Of a stretch of DNA of 64,000 bases, positions 27,470 through 36,505 are shown in pieces. The stretch spans positions 36,365-100,364 of the forward strand of contig NZ_FTMV01000020.1 of assembly GCF_900156175.1 (NCBI RefSeq). The letters are read 5' to 3'. Source of the stretch: Janthinobacterium sp. TND4EL3. Lineage in GTDB: Bacteria; Pseudomonadota; Gammaproteobacteria; Burkholderiales; Burkholderiaceae_D. Numbering within the stretch: position 1 is the stretch's first letter; every line of letters begins with the position of its first letter. A program made the position numbers and the translations under genes. The notes under the pieces are model-generated. The model was not told where the DNA came from. It did no database searches and saw only the letters and a list, made by a program, of their open reading frames with translations.

Positions 27470-28039
27470 ATGAGCAAGACGGCGATGGCGGCGCTGCTGT
27501 GGTGGGCTTGCCTGGCGGCGCAGGCGGCGCCGCTGCGCTTGCCGGCGGGCAAGGAGCCCGTGGTGCAGGGCGGTTCCGTCACGGCTACGGCCCAAGGGGC
27601 GCGGATACGCTACCGGGGCTGGCTGCTGGCCGTTGATGAAGCGCAAGCCGATGGCGCGGCCGATGCGGTGTTGATCTCCGGTAATGCCCGCCTGGCGCCG
27701 CAGCTACAGATCGGCGCCAGGCCACGCGCCTTGCCCCTGTGGTCAAGCTTCGAGTTGATCAAGGGCAGCACGCGCTTGCGCATTACGGCGCTGCCGGGAT
27801 GGGATGAGCTTCCCGCGCTGCTGCTCGACTTTGGCGATGGCGATTACCGCATCGTGATTCCCGCCGCGCGCATCGAGCGCCATGCTTATCCCTTGCTGGC
27901 GCAGCGTTTTCCCGGCGCCGACCTGGCCCTGCTGCTGCAGGATGGCCGGAGGGTGATGCTGCCGCTGGGAAAAGGCAGCGCACAGGTGTTTGGCGAGGAG
28001 CAGGCCGTGCCTTACCGTTTTGCCAAGGTAAAACGCTAG
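27470..28039 (+). CDS. Small exported protein of unknown function
   Basis: 189 residues. The N-terminus (MSKTAMAALLWWACLAAQA) is a good Sec signal peptide with cleavage after AQA. The mature part contains beta-rich segments (SVTATAQGARIRYRGWLLAVDEA, FELIKGSTRLRITALPGWDELPALLLDFGDGDYRIVIPA) and no cysteines or known motif. I do not recognise the family. It is divergent from the M14 gene with GGAGGTGGC just before the ATG, which supports translation. Confidence 0.65.
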   Translation: MSKTAMAALLWWACLAAQAAPLRLPAGKEPVVQGGSVTATAQGARIRYRGWLLAVDEAQADGAADAVLISGNARLAPQLQIGARPRALPLWSSFELIKGSTRLRITALPGWDELPALLLDFGDGDYRIVIPAARIERHAYPLLAQRFPGADLALLLQDGRRVMLPLGKGSAQVFGEEQAVPYRFAKVKR

Positions 28040-28042
28040 GCG

Positions 28043-28070
28043 AAAAAAAGCCACTCCCGCGGGAGTGGCT
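28043..28070 (-). terminator. Terminator of the S46 peptidase gene
   Basis: AGCCACTCCCG and CGGGAGTGGCT pair perfectly; on the leftward strand the stem is followed by seven T residues. It lies 50 bases beyond the S46 stop codon and abuts the end of the convergent small gene. Confidence 0.88.
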
Positions 28071-28120
28071 CAGGGAACAACCGCCCGTTGCCGGGCTTAT
28101 TAGTTGTTGTTATCCGCGAA

Positions 28121-30274
28121 TTACTCGGCGCCCATTTCTTTCAGCAGGTTGTCCGCGTGGTCGATGTGTTTCATGTTCCACAGCATGTAGCGCAGGTCGA
28201 CCTGGATCGAACGGGTGTTGGCCTTGTTGTAGTCCCAATCGGAAATGATCGAGTCCAAGGTGCCGTCGAAGGCCAGGCCGATGAATTCACCTTTCGAATT
28301 CAGGGCAGCCGAACCGGAGTTGCCGCCGGTGATGTCCAGGGTGGCCAGGTAGTCGACCGGCACGGTTTTCAGCTTCGGATCGACAAATTTGCCGAAGTCC
28401 TTGGCTTTGATCGCGGCCAGTTGTTTCGCTGGTGCATTGAACTCGCCTTCGCCCGTGGCTTTGGCGACAATGCCATTGACGGTGGTGAAAGCGGTCCAGG
28501 TGGTGCCGTCGGCGCCATGGTCACGGCCGGCAACTTTGCCGAAGGTCACGCGCAGGGTGCTGTTGGCGTCAGGATAGACGGCTTGGCCCTTGCTCTTCAT
28601 GAAGGCGATCTTGGCTTTCATGTAGTTGGCGTAGGCTTGCTGGATCTTGCCTGCCAGTTCTTCGTCTTCCGCTTCGTTTTTCAACGAATCCGGGTACATG
28701 GCGACGGCGGCCTGGATGAAGCTGTCCTTGCTGGCCTGGAATTCGGCTGGCGTGCGTTTCAGCCATGCTGCGCGCTCGGCCTTGTCGCCCAGCTTGCTGC
28801 CGGCATACAGTTTGTCCAGGGCGGCGGCCAGGTCCGCTTGCGACATGCCATCCTTGATGCCGATGGCGGCGTCGAAGCTGGCGCGGCGCTGTGCTGCCGG
28901 TTGCGCGGCGTACTTGGTCAGGCTGTTCAGTACCAGCGCCTTGTCGACTTTTTCATCGTAGGTGCGCTCGACCGAGGTGATGCCCGCTTCCAGGCGTGGC
29001 AAGTCGCGCGTCTGGTAGCCGGACTTGCGTTCCGTATCGGCCTTGGTGCCTTCGTTGGACAGGCGGTACAGGCTGCGTGCCGTGTTCAGCAGGCGTGGCT
29101 GGGCGTAGCCCAGGAAGAAATCGCGCTTGGTGTCGGCGTCGCGCTCGGCGATCAGCTTTTCCACTTGCTCGATGTCGCCGGCAAATTCCGCCTTGCGTGC
29201 TGGCGTGGCGTTGACCCAGGTTTTCAGGGCGGCGTGTTCGGCCGTCTTGCGCGCCAGGAAGTCGCTGCCGGCGTAGGAGTCCAGCATGCCTTGGCGGTTC
29301 TTGTAGTAATTGTTCACGCCAGCCACCTGGCCCGCGTACTTCAGGGCAACATCCTTGTTGTCCTTGGTTTCGCGCGCGATGATGGCCAGGGTTTCGCCCG
29401 ACGCTTTCACGAAGGCCGGGTAGTTCCAGTCAAACGTGAAGGCCACTTCCGATGGCAGGCGGTGACGGTTGGTGCGGCCAGGGTAGCCCAGCGCCATGAC
29501 GAAATCGCCTTCCTTCAAGCCATCCTTGGCCAGTTTCAGCACGTGTTTTGGCTGGTATGGCACGTTGTCCTTGCTGAAGTCGGCAGCTTTGCCGTCGCGG
29601 CTGACATAGGCGCGGTAGAAACCGTAGTCGCCCGTGTGGCGCGGCCACATCCAGTTGTCGGTGTCGCCGCCGAATTTACCGACGCCGGCCGGAGGCGCGT
29701 GTACCAGGCGCACGTCGCGGATTTCCAGTTGCTTGATCAGGTAGAACTCCAGGCCGCCGTAGTAGCTCGACACGGTGCAGCGGAAACCGGCTTCTTTTTC
29801 GCATTCGGCGACCAGTTTCTTCTGGTTTTTCTCGATCGCGTCGATGCGCGCCTTGCCTTGCAGCTTGGCCACGTCGGCGGTGATGATCTTGTCGCTGACA
29901 TTGGTCACGGCCGAGGTGACGAAGATGCGGCTGCCTGGGGCGGCCGGCAGTTCTTCAGCGAACGTCTTGGCCAGGAAACCGTTGGCCAGCAAATCGCGCT
30001 CCTTGGTGGAATTGACCGCCACGCTGTTGTAGACGCAATGGTGATTGGTCGCAACCAGGCCTTGCGGCGAGACGAACGAGGCCGAGCAACCGCCCAGGCT
30101 GACGATGGCGCCCATCGGGAATTCGGTCAGTTTGGTCAGGGTGGTCGGATCGAGTTTCAGTCCGGCTGCCTTCAGTTCCTTGGCTACTTGTGGCAGCTGT
30201 TGGGGCATCCACATGCCTTCATCGGCGTGTGCGAAGTTGCTCAGGATGGCGAGCGCGATTAGAGATTTTTTCAT
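28121..30274 (-). CDS. S46 family dipeptidyl-peptidase (DPP7-like), exported
   Basis: 717 residues from the ATG at 30274 (MKKSLIALAILSNFAHA, a compact signal peptide); another in-frame ATG at 30295 adds seven residues and has no better ribosome site. The chymotrypsin-fold catalytic histidine is in VATNHHCVYN and the serine is in ITGGNSGSAALNS. In DPP11 an arginine 18 residues after the serine gives Asp/Glu specificity; here that position is glycine (in LAFDGTLDS), as in DPP7. I therefore predict release of dipeptides with hydrophobic P1 residues, probably in the periplasm. Confidence 0.9.
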   Translation of the reverse strand: MKKSLIALAILSNFAHADEGMWMPQQLPQVAKELKAAGLKLDPTTLTKLTEFPMGAIVSLGGCSASFVSPQGLVATNHHCVYNSVAVNSTKERDLLANGFLAKTFAEELPAAPGSRIFVTSAVTNVSDKIITADVAKLQGKARIDAIEKNQKKLVAECEKEAGFRCTVSSYYGGLEFYLIKQLEIRDVRLVHAPPAGVGKFGGDTDNWMWPRHTGDYGFYRAYVSRDGKAADFSKDNVPYQPKHVLKLAKDGLKEGDFVMALGYPGRTNRHRLPSEVAFTFDWNYPAFVKASGETLAIIARETKDNKDVALKYAGQVAGVNNYYKNRQGMLDSYAGSDFLARKTAEHAALKTWVNATPARKAEFAGDIEQVEKLIAERDADTKRDFFLGYAQPRLLNTARSLYRLSNEGTKADTERKSGYQTRDLPRLEAGITSVERTYDEKVDKALVLNSLTKYAAQPAAQRRASFDAAIGIKDGMSQADLAAALDKLYAGSKLGDKAERAAWLKRTPAEFQASKDSFIQAAVAMYPDSLKNEAEDEELAGKIQQAYANYMKAKIAFMKSKGQAVYPDANSTLRVTFGKVAGRDHGADGTTWTAFTTVNGIVAKATGEGEFNAPAKQLAAIKAKDFGKFVDPKLKTVPVDYLATLDITGGNSGSAALNSKGEFIGLAFDGTLDSIISDWDYNKANTRSIQVDLRYMLWNMKHIDHADNLLKEMGAE

Positions 30275-30582
30275 TCGAGTTCTGTTCTTTTTCATGTAGG
30301 GAAGTCGGAATCAGCTGCGTACCCAGTGGTTTTCTCAGCGGGCGACCTAGAGTATCCGTATCGAACTGTGACTAGTCAATGACATTTTCCTCAGGGTATG
30401 CTGGGGAGTGATGCATTTAGGGAAATATTTTATGCCACGGTGCAGGGCAAACCGGGCTGCCAGGGCGCATTTTTCCGTGCCAGCGACTGTGGTATTGTCC
30501 AGACAATTGTCTTGGTGGCAAGAAGAATGGCCGGGTGCGTGTGCGGCCCGGCCATTTGCGGATGGGCGGCTGTTTTGCCCGC
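30275..30582. other. Intergenic region upstream of the S46 peptidase gene
   Basis: No convincing gene. It must hold the S46 promoter near 30300-30400. It also holds the palindrome ATTGTCCAGACAAT at 30494-30507, which has perfect six-base arms and resembles a small operator, and the terminator of the YeaQ-type gene. Confidence 0.5.
30516..30555 (-). terminator. Probable terminator of the YeaQ-type gene
   Basis: ATGGCCGGG (30527-30535) pairs with CCCGGCCAT (30547-30555). Leftward it is followed by TCTTCTTG, a moderate U-rich tail. Confidence 0.6.
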
Positions 30583-30852
30583 CTAGCGTATTTTGCCTCG
30601 GCGCAAAAGATTCACGATGCCCAGCAGGATCACGGCGCCCAGGAACGAGACGAGCAGCGAAGACAGGCTGAAATTGTCACTATTGATGGTGCCCGTGCCG
30701 AACAGTGGCGCCAGCAGCCAGCCGCCGAGGAAGGCGCCGACGATGCCGACGACGATATTGAGGAAGATGCCTTGTTGCGCATTGGTTTTCATGACCATGC
30801 TGGCCAGCCAGCCGATGACGCCGCCAATAACAATCCAGATAATGAAATTCAT
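30583..30852 (-). CDS. GlsB/YeaQ/YmgE family membrane protein
   Basis: 89 residues from the ATG at 30852, five bases after GGAGG; the upstream in-frame extension is not needed. Three hydrophobic segments (FIIWIVIGGVIGWLASMVM, IFLNIVVGIVGAFLGGWLLAPLFG, LSSLLVSFLGAVILLGIVNLL) and Gly-rich turns match the transglycosylase-associated/YeaQ family. These small inner-membrane proteins are commonly induced in stress or stationary phase. Monocistronic. Confidence 0.9.
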   Translation of the reverse strand: MNFIIWIVIGGVIGWLASMVMKTNAQQGIFLNIVVGIVGAFLGGWLLAPLFGTGTINSDNFSLSSLLVSFLGAVILLGIVNLLRRGKIR

Positions 30853-30970
30853 GTAATCCTCCGCGCGATGGATGAGTAGTAGTGCCATGTCAGAAAAACA
30901 TCATGGAAAATTGATACTGATGCCGCACGATAGAAAAGTCCAGTGAAAAGTCGACATGCTTTCTGGCATG

Positions 30971-31007
30971 AAAAAGCCCGCCTGGCTGCGGGCAGCGAGG
31001 CGGGCTT
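30971..31007 (-). terminator. Terminator of the YceI/cytochrome b561 group
   Basis: AAGCCCGCCT and AGGCGGGCTT pair around a GC-rich loop, and the leftward side continues with TTTTTCATG. It lies 20 bases after the stop of the first YceI gene. Confidence 0.85.
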
Positions 31008-31027
31008 GTCATGTGGCAAGGTCGTGC

Positions 31028-31603
31028 TTAGTCGGCCTTGATCGCTTCCACCTGGATGGCCAGCTTGACTTCCGGCGAGAACGCCGGCATGCCGTAGGTC
31101 AGGCCAAAGTCGCTGCGCTTGAATTCCGCGCTGGCATCGGCGCCGCACACTTCACGCTTGTAGCGCGGGTGCATGATGCACTTGAATTTGCTCACGTTCA
31201 GCTTGACGGGCTTGGTCACGCCCAGCAGGGTCAGTTCGCCATCGACTTCCACCAGCTGCTCGCCGTTGAACTTGAACGACTTGCTCTTGTAAGTGATTTG
31301 CGGAAATTTTTCGACGTTGAACATGTCCGCTTTTTTCGCGTGCGTATTCATGGCGTCCAGGCCGAAATCGATCGAATCGGCATCGATGACCAGGTCCAGG
31401 CTGCCGCTCTTGGCGGCGCGGTCCAGGGTCACGGTGCCCTTGGACTTGTTGAACTTGCCACGCCACACGGACAGGCCCATGTGATCGGCTTCAAAGCTGG
31501 GGAAGGTGTGCGTCGGGTCGAGGTTGTAGGTGTCGGTAGCGGCCATGGCCGAACCCGCGCCGGCGGCTGCCAGCATGGCGATCATCAAGTGCGAAAATTT
31601 CAT
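31028..31603 (-). CDS. YceI family periplasmic lipid-binding protein (copy 1)
   Basis: 191 residues with a signal peptide (MKFSHLMIAMLAAAGAGSAMA). The YceI beta-barrel signature runs from YNLDPTHTFPSFEADHMGLSVWRGKFNKSKGTVTLD to ADASAEFKRSDFGLTYGMPAF. Family members hold polyisoprenoid chains such as ubiquinone-8 in the barrel. AGGATC precedes the ATG. It is the third leftward gene after a cytochrome b561 and a second YceI, which suggests a role in periplasmic quinone chemistry. Confidence 0.9.
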   Translation of the reverse strand: MKFSHLMIAMLAAAGAGSAMAATDTYNLDPTHTFPSFEADHMGLSVWRGKFNKSKGTVTLDRAAKSGSLDLVIDADSIDFGLDAMNTHAKKADMFNVEKFPQITYKSKSFKFNGEQLVEVDGELTLLGVTKPVKLNVSKFKCIMHPRYKREVCGADASAEFKRSDFGLTYGMPAFSPEVKLAIQVEAIKAD

Positions 31604-31642
31604 GCAGATCCTAAAGTTGAACAGGTTGTGGGGTTGTTTTTG

Positions 31643-31755
31643 GTAACGCCTGAAAAACGTTCAGGGCAAGGCGCCTTGCCTGGTGCGGTCCGAAAAGCAC
31701 AAGGTGGAAAACCAGGCAAGAGCAACGCAGCCATGGACGTTTTCTCAGGTGTTAC
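31643..31755. repeat. Class II intergenic palindrome, copy D
   Basis: Outer arms at 31643-31662 and 31736-31755 pair at 16 of 20 positions. The core contains CAGGGCAAGGCGC and GAGCAACGCAGCCATGG, shared with copy F, plus inner complementary CTTGCCTGGT/ACCAGGCAAG. One arm includes the stop codon of the second YceI gene, so the mRNA would fold immediately at the stop. Confidence 0.7.
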
Positions 31756-32306
31756 TGAGCAGCGACGTGGAATTTAATTGTGACCTCGTCGGCAACCATG
31801 CTCGTGTCCTTCCACTCGCCTTCGCCGATGTTGTAGGTCAGGCGCTTGATGGGCAGGGTGCCGTCAAACGCGTATTTGCCGCCATCGGCCTTCACCGTCA
31901 GGGGGAAGGTCACGTCCGTGGTCTTGCCTTTGATGCTCAGCTTGCCGGTGACCGTCAGCTTGCCCGCACCGGCGGCCTTGATGCTGCTCGAGACAAAGGT
32001 GGCTTTCGGGAACTGGGCCGAGTTGAACCATTCCTTCTTGGCCACTTCCTTGTTGTATTCCGGGTCGCCGATATCGATGCTGGCCGTCTCGATCTCCACC
32101 GACGCCTTCGAGGCGTCCGGCGTTGCCGGGTTGTAATCGATGGCGATATTGAATTTCTTGAATTTCGCTTCCACGGGCACGTTCATTTGCTTGAAGACGG
32201 CCGACACGCTGGTCTTGGCGGAATCGACTTTCAGCAGGGTGGCGGCGGTGGCGGCCACGGATAGGCCCAGCAGGGAAGCGAGGACGATGCGTTGGGTGGT
32301 TTTCAT
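31752..32306 (-). CDS. YceI family periplasmic protein (copy 2)
   Basis: 184 residues from the ATG at 32306 behind AGGAAAAAC; a longer in-frame extension upstream runs through a repeat and is rejected. Signal peptide MKTTQRIVLASLLGLSVAATAA. The YceI fold is seen from LLKVDSAKTSVSAVFKQMNVPVEAKFKKFNIAIDYNP to the end. It is clearly diverged from the other YceI in this cluster, so the pair is not a recent duplicate. The gene lies between the cytochrome b561 gene and copy 1 on the same strand. Confidence 0.9.
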   Translation of the reverse strand: MKTTQRIVLASLLGLSVAATAATLLKVDSAKTSVSAVFKQMNVPVEAKFKKFNIAIDYNPATPDASKASVEIETASIDIGDPEYNKEVAKKEWFNSAQFPKATFVSSSIKAAGAGKLTVTGKLSIKGKTTDVTFPLTVKADGGKYAFDGTLPIKRLTYNIGEGEWKDTSMVADEVTIKFHVAAQ

Positions 32307-32354
32307 CTTGTTTTTCCTGTGTTTCAGTGAGCAAAGCAGATTGAGGCGGACTTG

Positions 32355-32502
32355 GAACGCCGGACAAAACCGTAGCGAGCGGAAGTGCGGCTCGGCGCCC
32401 CCGTTGGTCCGAGAAGCGGAACTGTGCTTGGCACGGGGCCGCCGAGGCAGTGAGCATCGCAGGCCGCAAATCGCGACGCGCAGTAGGTTTGGTTCGACGT
32501 TC
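32355..32502. repeat. Class I intergenic palindrome, copy B
   Basis: Outer arms at 32355-32371 and 32486-32502 pair at 14 of 17 positions. The core GAGCATCGCAGGCCGCAAAT with CGACGCGCAGTAGGTT matches copy A nearly base for base. The right arm ends exactly at the stop codon of the cytochrome b561 gene, so the element is that gene's 3' end. Confidence 0.75.
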
Positions 32503-33027
32503 TTAGGGCAGCATGCGCTTAAGCACGCCATCGCGGTCGATGAACTGGTGCTTCAGCGCCGCCAGCACATGGGCGGCCACGGCGGCGGCCATCGTCATGT
32601 TCAGAACATAATGAATTTCTTTTAAGAGCGGCTTAAGCTCCGGGTTCGGCGCCATGATGACAGGCAGTTGGAACAGGCCCAGGTAGACCACCGGCACGCC
32701 GGCGGCCAGGGTGTACAGGTAGCCGGAGATGGGCACGGCGAAGATCAGGATGTACAGCAGCACGTGCATGGCGTCGGCCGCCTTTTTTTGCCAGGCAACC
32801 ATGCTGGCCGGGTGCGGCGGCGGCACGTTGGCCTTGCGCCACAGCAAGCGGATGGCGGCGATGGCCAGCACGGTCACGCCCAGCCATTTGTGCCAGGAGA
32901 AATACTTGAGCTTGGTGGGCGTCAGGCCGGGAATGTCCGTCATGACCAGGCCCATGACAAAGGCGCTGATGATCAGCAGGGCGGTCAGCCAGTGCAGGAT
33001 GATGGCGGTGGTGGTGTAGCGTTGCAT
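32503..33027 (-). CDS. Cytochrome b561 (YodB/YceJ-like)
   Basis: 174 residues with four membrane helices. Likely haem ligands are the histidines in IILHWLTALL, YFSWHKWLGV and AAHVLAALKHQFIDRDG, arranged as in bacterial cytochrome b561, which exchanges electrons between quinol and other carriers. In E. coli a cytochrome b561 (yceJ) is encoded beside yceI, and the same partnership is seen here with two YceI genes. It is probably the first gene of a three-gene leftward unit. Confidence 0.9.
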   Translation of the reverse strand: MQRYTTTAIILHWLTALLIISAFVMGLVMTDIPGLTPTKLKYFSWHKWLGVTVLAIAAIRLLWRKANVPPPHPASMVAWQKKAADAMHVLLYILIFAVPISGYLYTLAAGVPVVYLGLFQLPVIMAPNPELKPLLKEIHYVLNMTMAAAVAAHVLAALKHQFIDRDGVLKRMLP

Positions 33028-33133
33028 CGGCGGCTTTCTTGAATGTAGTACGTATTAGGACTAATTCAGCCTAATGTACCAAAGAAAAGCAAATTGCGCT
33101 GCGTGCTGCAGATTCTACAAGAAAGCGTGCGGG

Positions 33134-33176
33134 AAAAACTGCGGGGCGGGCAGCATTTGTGTGCTGGCCGCCCCGC
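33134..33176 (-). terminator. Terminator of purB
   Basis: GCGGGGCGG..CAGCA pairs with TGCTG..CCGCCCCGC around TTTGTG; leftward it is followed by AGTTTTTCCC. A strong stem 36 bases beyond the purB stop. Confidence 0.85.
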
Positions 33177-33212
33177 GGGAGCGGGATCGGATGATCCCCG
33201 TGTGGAAACTGC

Positions 33213-34607
<1,395 letters not shown>

Positions 34608-34870
34608 TTAAAGAAACGGTTGGCGCGTGGCGCGCGGGGAGGGCAGGGCTATTGCAATACAGCAACACTGACGGCGCCACAGTAAAGGGCGATTTTACCA
34701 CCGCTGGGGGCTTGCCAGCCGTCCATCGGGCGCCGGCGTACCGCAATCTGGCCGAATCCGGCCCCGATGCGGCATGCCTGCCACACTGGGCGGTGGGCCG
34801 GGCGCGCGCTGCCAAAAGGCGGCGCCCGCCGATGCTATACTGCTTGCTGCTCCTTTACCTTAAAGTACCT

Positions 34871-35485
34871 ATGAAACTGATCGGCTCCCTCGCCAGCCCG
34901 TATGTCCGCAAAGCCCGTATCGTACTGGCGGAAAAAAAGCTCGACTATGTCTTCGAGCTGGAAAACGTGTGGGTGCCGGAAACCCGCATCGCCCAGGCCA
35001 ACCCGCTGGGCAAGGTGCCCTGCCTGGTGATGGAAGATGGCAGCACGCTCATCGATTCGAAAGTCATCGTCGAATACCTCGACACGCTCACGCCCGTCTG
35101 CAAGCTGCTGCCGGCCGGCGGCAATGGCCGCGAGCGGGCCGATATCAAGAACTGGGAAGCGCTGGCCGACGGCATCCTCGACGCGGGCGTGCTGGTGCGC
35201 CTGGAGCGCACGCAGCGTCCGCCCGAGCAGCAAAGCGCGGCCTGGATCGCGCGCCAGCTGGACAAGGTCACGCTGGGCCTGGCGGCGCTGGAAGCGCGCC
35301 TGGGCGAGAGCGCCTATTGCGCCGGCAAGAGCTACACCCTGGCCGACGTGGCCGTGGGCTGTACCCTGGGCTGGCTCAGCTTCCGCTTCCCGGAAATCGA
35401 CTGGCGCGCCGATCACCCGGCGCTGGCGCGCCTGTTCGACAAGCTGTCCGAGCGGCCATCGTTCAAGGACACCGTGCCGCAATAA
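34871..35485 (+). CDS. Glutathione S-transferase family protein
   Basis: 204 residues from the ATG at 34871; the long in-frame extension upstream lies in the purB promoter region and is rejected. The N-terminal thioredoxin fold (MKLIGSLASPYVRKARIVLAEKKLDYVFE) has SPYVRK as the candidate glutathione-activating motif, PLGKVPCL contains the cis-proline, and LIDSKVIVEYLD binds the gamma-glutamyl group. The C-terminal all-helical domain follows from about residue 88. This layout is common in YfcF/YibF-like GSTs. Substrate unknown. Confidence 0.9.
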   Translation: MKLIGSLASPYVRKARIVLAEKKLDYVFELENVWVPETRIAQANPLGKVPCLVMEDGSTLIDSKVIVEYLDTLTPVCKLLPAGGNGRERADIKNWEALADGILDAGVLVRLERTQRPPEQQSAAWIARQLDKVTLGLAALEARLGESAYCAGKSYTLADVAVGCTLGWLSFRFPEIDWRADHPALARLFDKLSERPSFKDTVPQ

Positions 35486-35496
35486 GGCGCGGACGT

Positions 35497-35527
35497 AAAA
35501 AAACCGGCAGTTGCCGGTTTTTTTATT
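35497..35527 (+). terminator. Bidirectional terminator between the GST gene and bfr
   Basis: AAACCGGCA and TGCCGGTTT pair closely, with an A-run before and seven T residues after, so it can end transcription from both sides. Confidence 0.88.
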
Positions 35528-35543
35528 TCACCACCAGGGTTAC

Positions 35544-35605
35544 GACGCCTGATAAAACCGTCGCAGGCCGCCTATGCCGACGCGCAGCAGGTTTTATCAG
35601 GTGTC
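35544..35605. repeat. Class I intergenic palindrome, copy C (short form)
   Basis: Outer arms at 35544-35559 and 35590-35605 pair at 15 of 16 positions, with CCTGATAAAACC/GGTTTTATCAGG perfect. The interior keeps only CGTCGCAGGCCGC and GACGCGCAGCA of the class I core, so this is a deleted or minimal form. It ends one base before the bfr stop codon. Confidence 0.8.
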
Positions 35606-35606
35606 A

Positions 35607-36083
35607 TCACTCCTCAACGGCCATCTGGCTTTGCAGGTAGTTCTGGATGCCGACCTTGTCGATCAGGTCGATCTGCGTTTCCAGCCAGTCGATATGCTCT
35701 TCCGTGTCTTCCAGGATCATCAGGAACAGGTCGCGCGAGACGTAGTCGCCCGCTTTTTCGCAGGTGGCGATGCCTTCCTTGACGGTGGCGTGCGCGGCGC
35801 GTTCCAGTTTCAGGTCGCAAGCCAGCATTTCCGGCGTGTTCTCGCCGATCAGCAGCTTGTGCAGCGCTTGCAGGTTAGGCAGGCCGTCGAGCATCAGGAT
35901 GCGGTCGATCAGCTTGTCGGCGTGTTTCATTTCGCCGATCGACTCTTCGTATTCCTTCTTGCCCAGCTTTTCCAGGCCCCAGTGCTTGTACATGCGGGCA
36001 TGCAGGAAATACTGGTTGATGGCGGACAGTTCGTTGGTGAGCTGTGCGTTGAGCAAGCGGATGACTTCTTTATCGCCCTTCAT
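35607..36083 (-). CDS. bfr: Bacterioferritin
   Basis: 158 residues, the usual length. It forms a 24-subunit haem-containing shell that oxidises and stores iron. M52, the haem ligand, is in [11 protein letters not shown]; ferroxidase ligands E18, E51, H54, E94 and H130 are all in place. Position 127, Glu in E. coli, is Thr here (LEDTEEH), with Glu at 128 and 129, so the iron-bridging ligand may be shifted or altered. AAGGAATTCCC precedes the ATG. Bfd, which reduces its core, is encoded 2 kb away. Confidence 0.95.
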   Translation of the reverse strand: MKGDKEVIRLLNAQLTNELSAINQYFLHARMYKHWGLEKLGKKEYEESIGEMKHADKLIDRILMLDGLPNLQALHKLLIGENTPEMLACDLKLERAAHATVKEGIATCEKAGDYVSRDLFLMILEDTEEHIDWLETQIDLIDKVGIQNYLQSQMAVEE

Positions 36084-36505
36084 GGGAATTCCTTTGTTCT
36101 GTGTCGCGTTCGATGATGATACCGGAGGCTGCTGACGGCCACGGCCGGGTGGCGCAAAGGCTGCCTGGTGGCGCGCAGCTTGCCGGTTTCGCTATGCCCG
36201 CATGATAGCGCAAAATGTCGGCGATTTCGGGTGCTAAACGGCATTTTGCCGTCTATTTAACGCAAAAATCGTGCGAATAAAACCCATTCTCAAGTGGATC
36301 CCTCCACTTTTCCGTTTTTTATTTGTTAAGGAAAATGAAGGCCATTCTCATTCGCGTTCATGGCGCCGTTTGTGTGCGGCCCGCGCACTGGCGCGGCGGC
36401 ATGGAAACGGTGGACATGTTTGCGCCATTCTTGCTTTTGGCTATTCTGGCCGGGCAATGGCAGTGCGATAATCAGTCAGCGATTTTTACGGAAAAGGATA
36501 GCAAG
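36084..36505. other. Intergenic region between bfr and the PiuC-type gene
   Basis: No credible gene; an in-frame extension of the dioxygenase gene back to 36323 has none of that family's sequence. It holds the divergent promoters, the AT-rich segment 36240-36335 and the hairpin AAACGGCATTTTGCCGTCT near 36237, and a possible Fur site. Confidence 0.5.
36331..36353. promoter_or_regulatory. Possible Fur-binding site upstream of the PiuC-type gene
   Basis: GAAAATGAAGGCCATTCTCATTC contains two Fur-like halves (AATGAAG and its counterpart TGAGAAT on the other strand) in an inverted arrangement. The match is weak compared with the site at 38441-38459. It lies about 150 bases before the start codon. 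Confidence 0.3.

Noticed and set aside
30494..30507. ATTGTCCAGACAAT as a defined GntR-type operator
   Set aside because: A perfect small palindrome, but no promoter or regulator gene next to it supports a specific assignment.
30398..30586. A short rightward frame upstream of the YeaQ-type gene
   Set aside because: No ribosome site and no motif, and it overlaps the leftward terminator hairpin.
36331..36353. A confident Fur box before the PiuC-type gene
   Set aside because: Two half-sites are visible but the overall match is poor and the distance to the gene is long, so it is listed only as possible.
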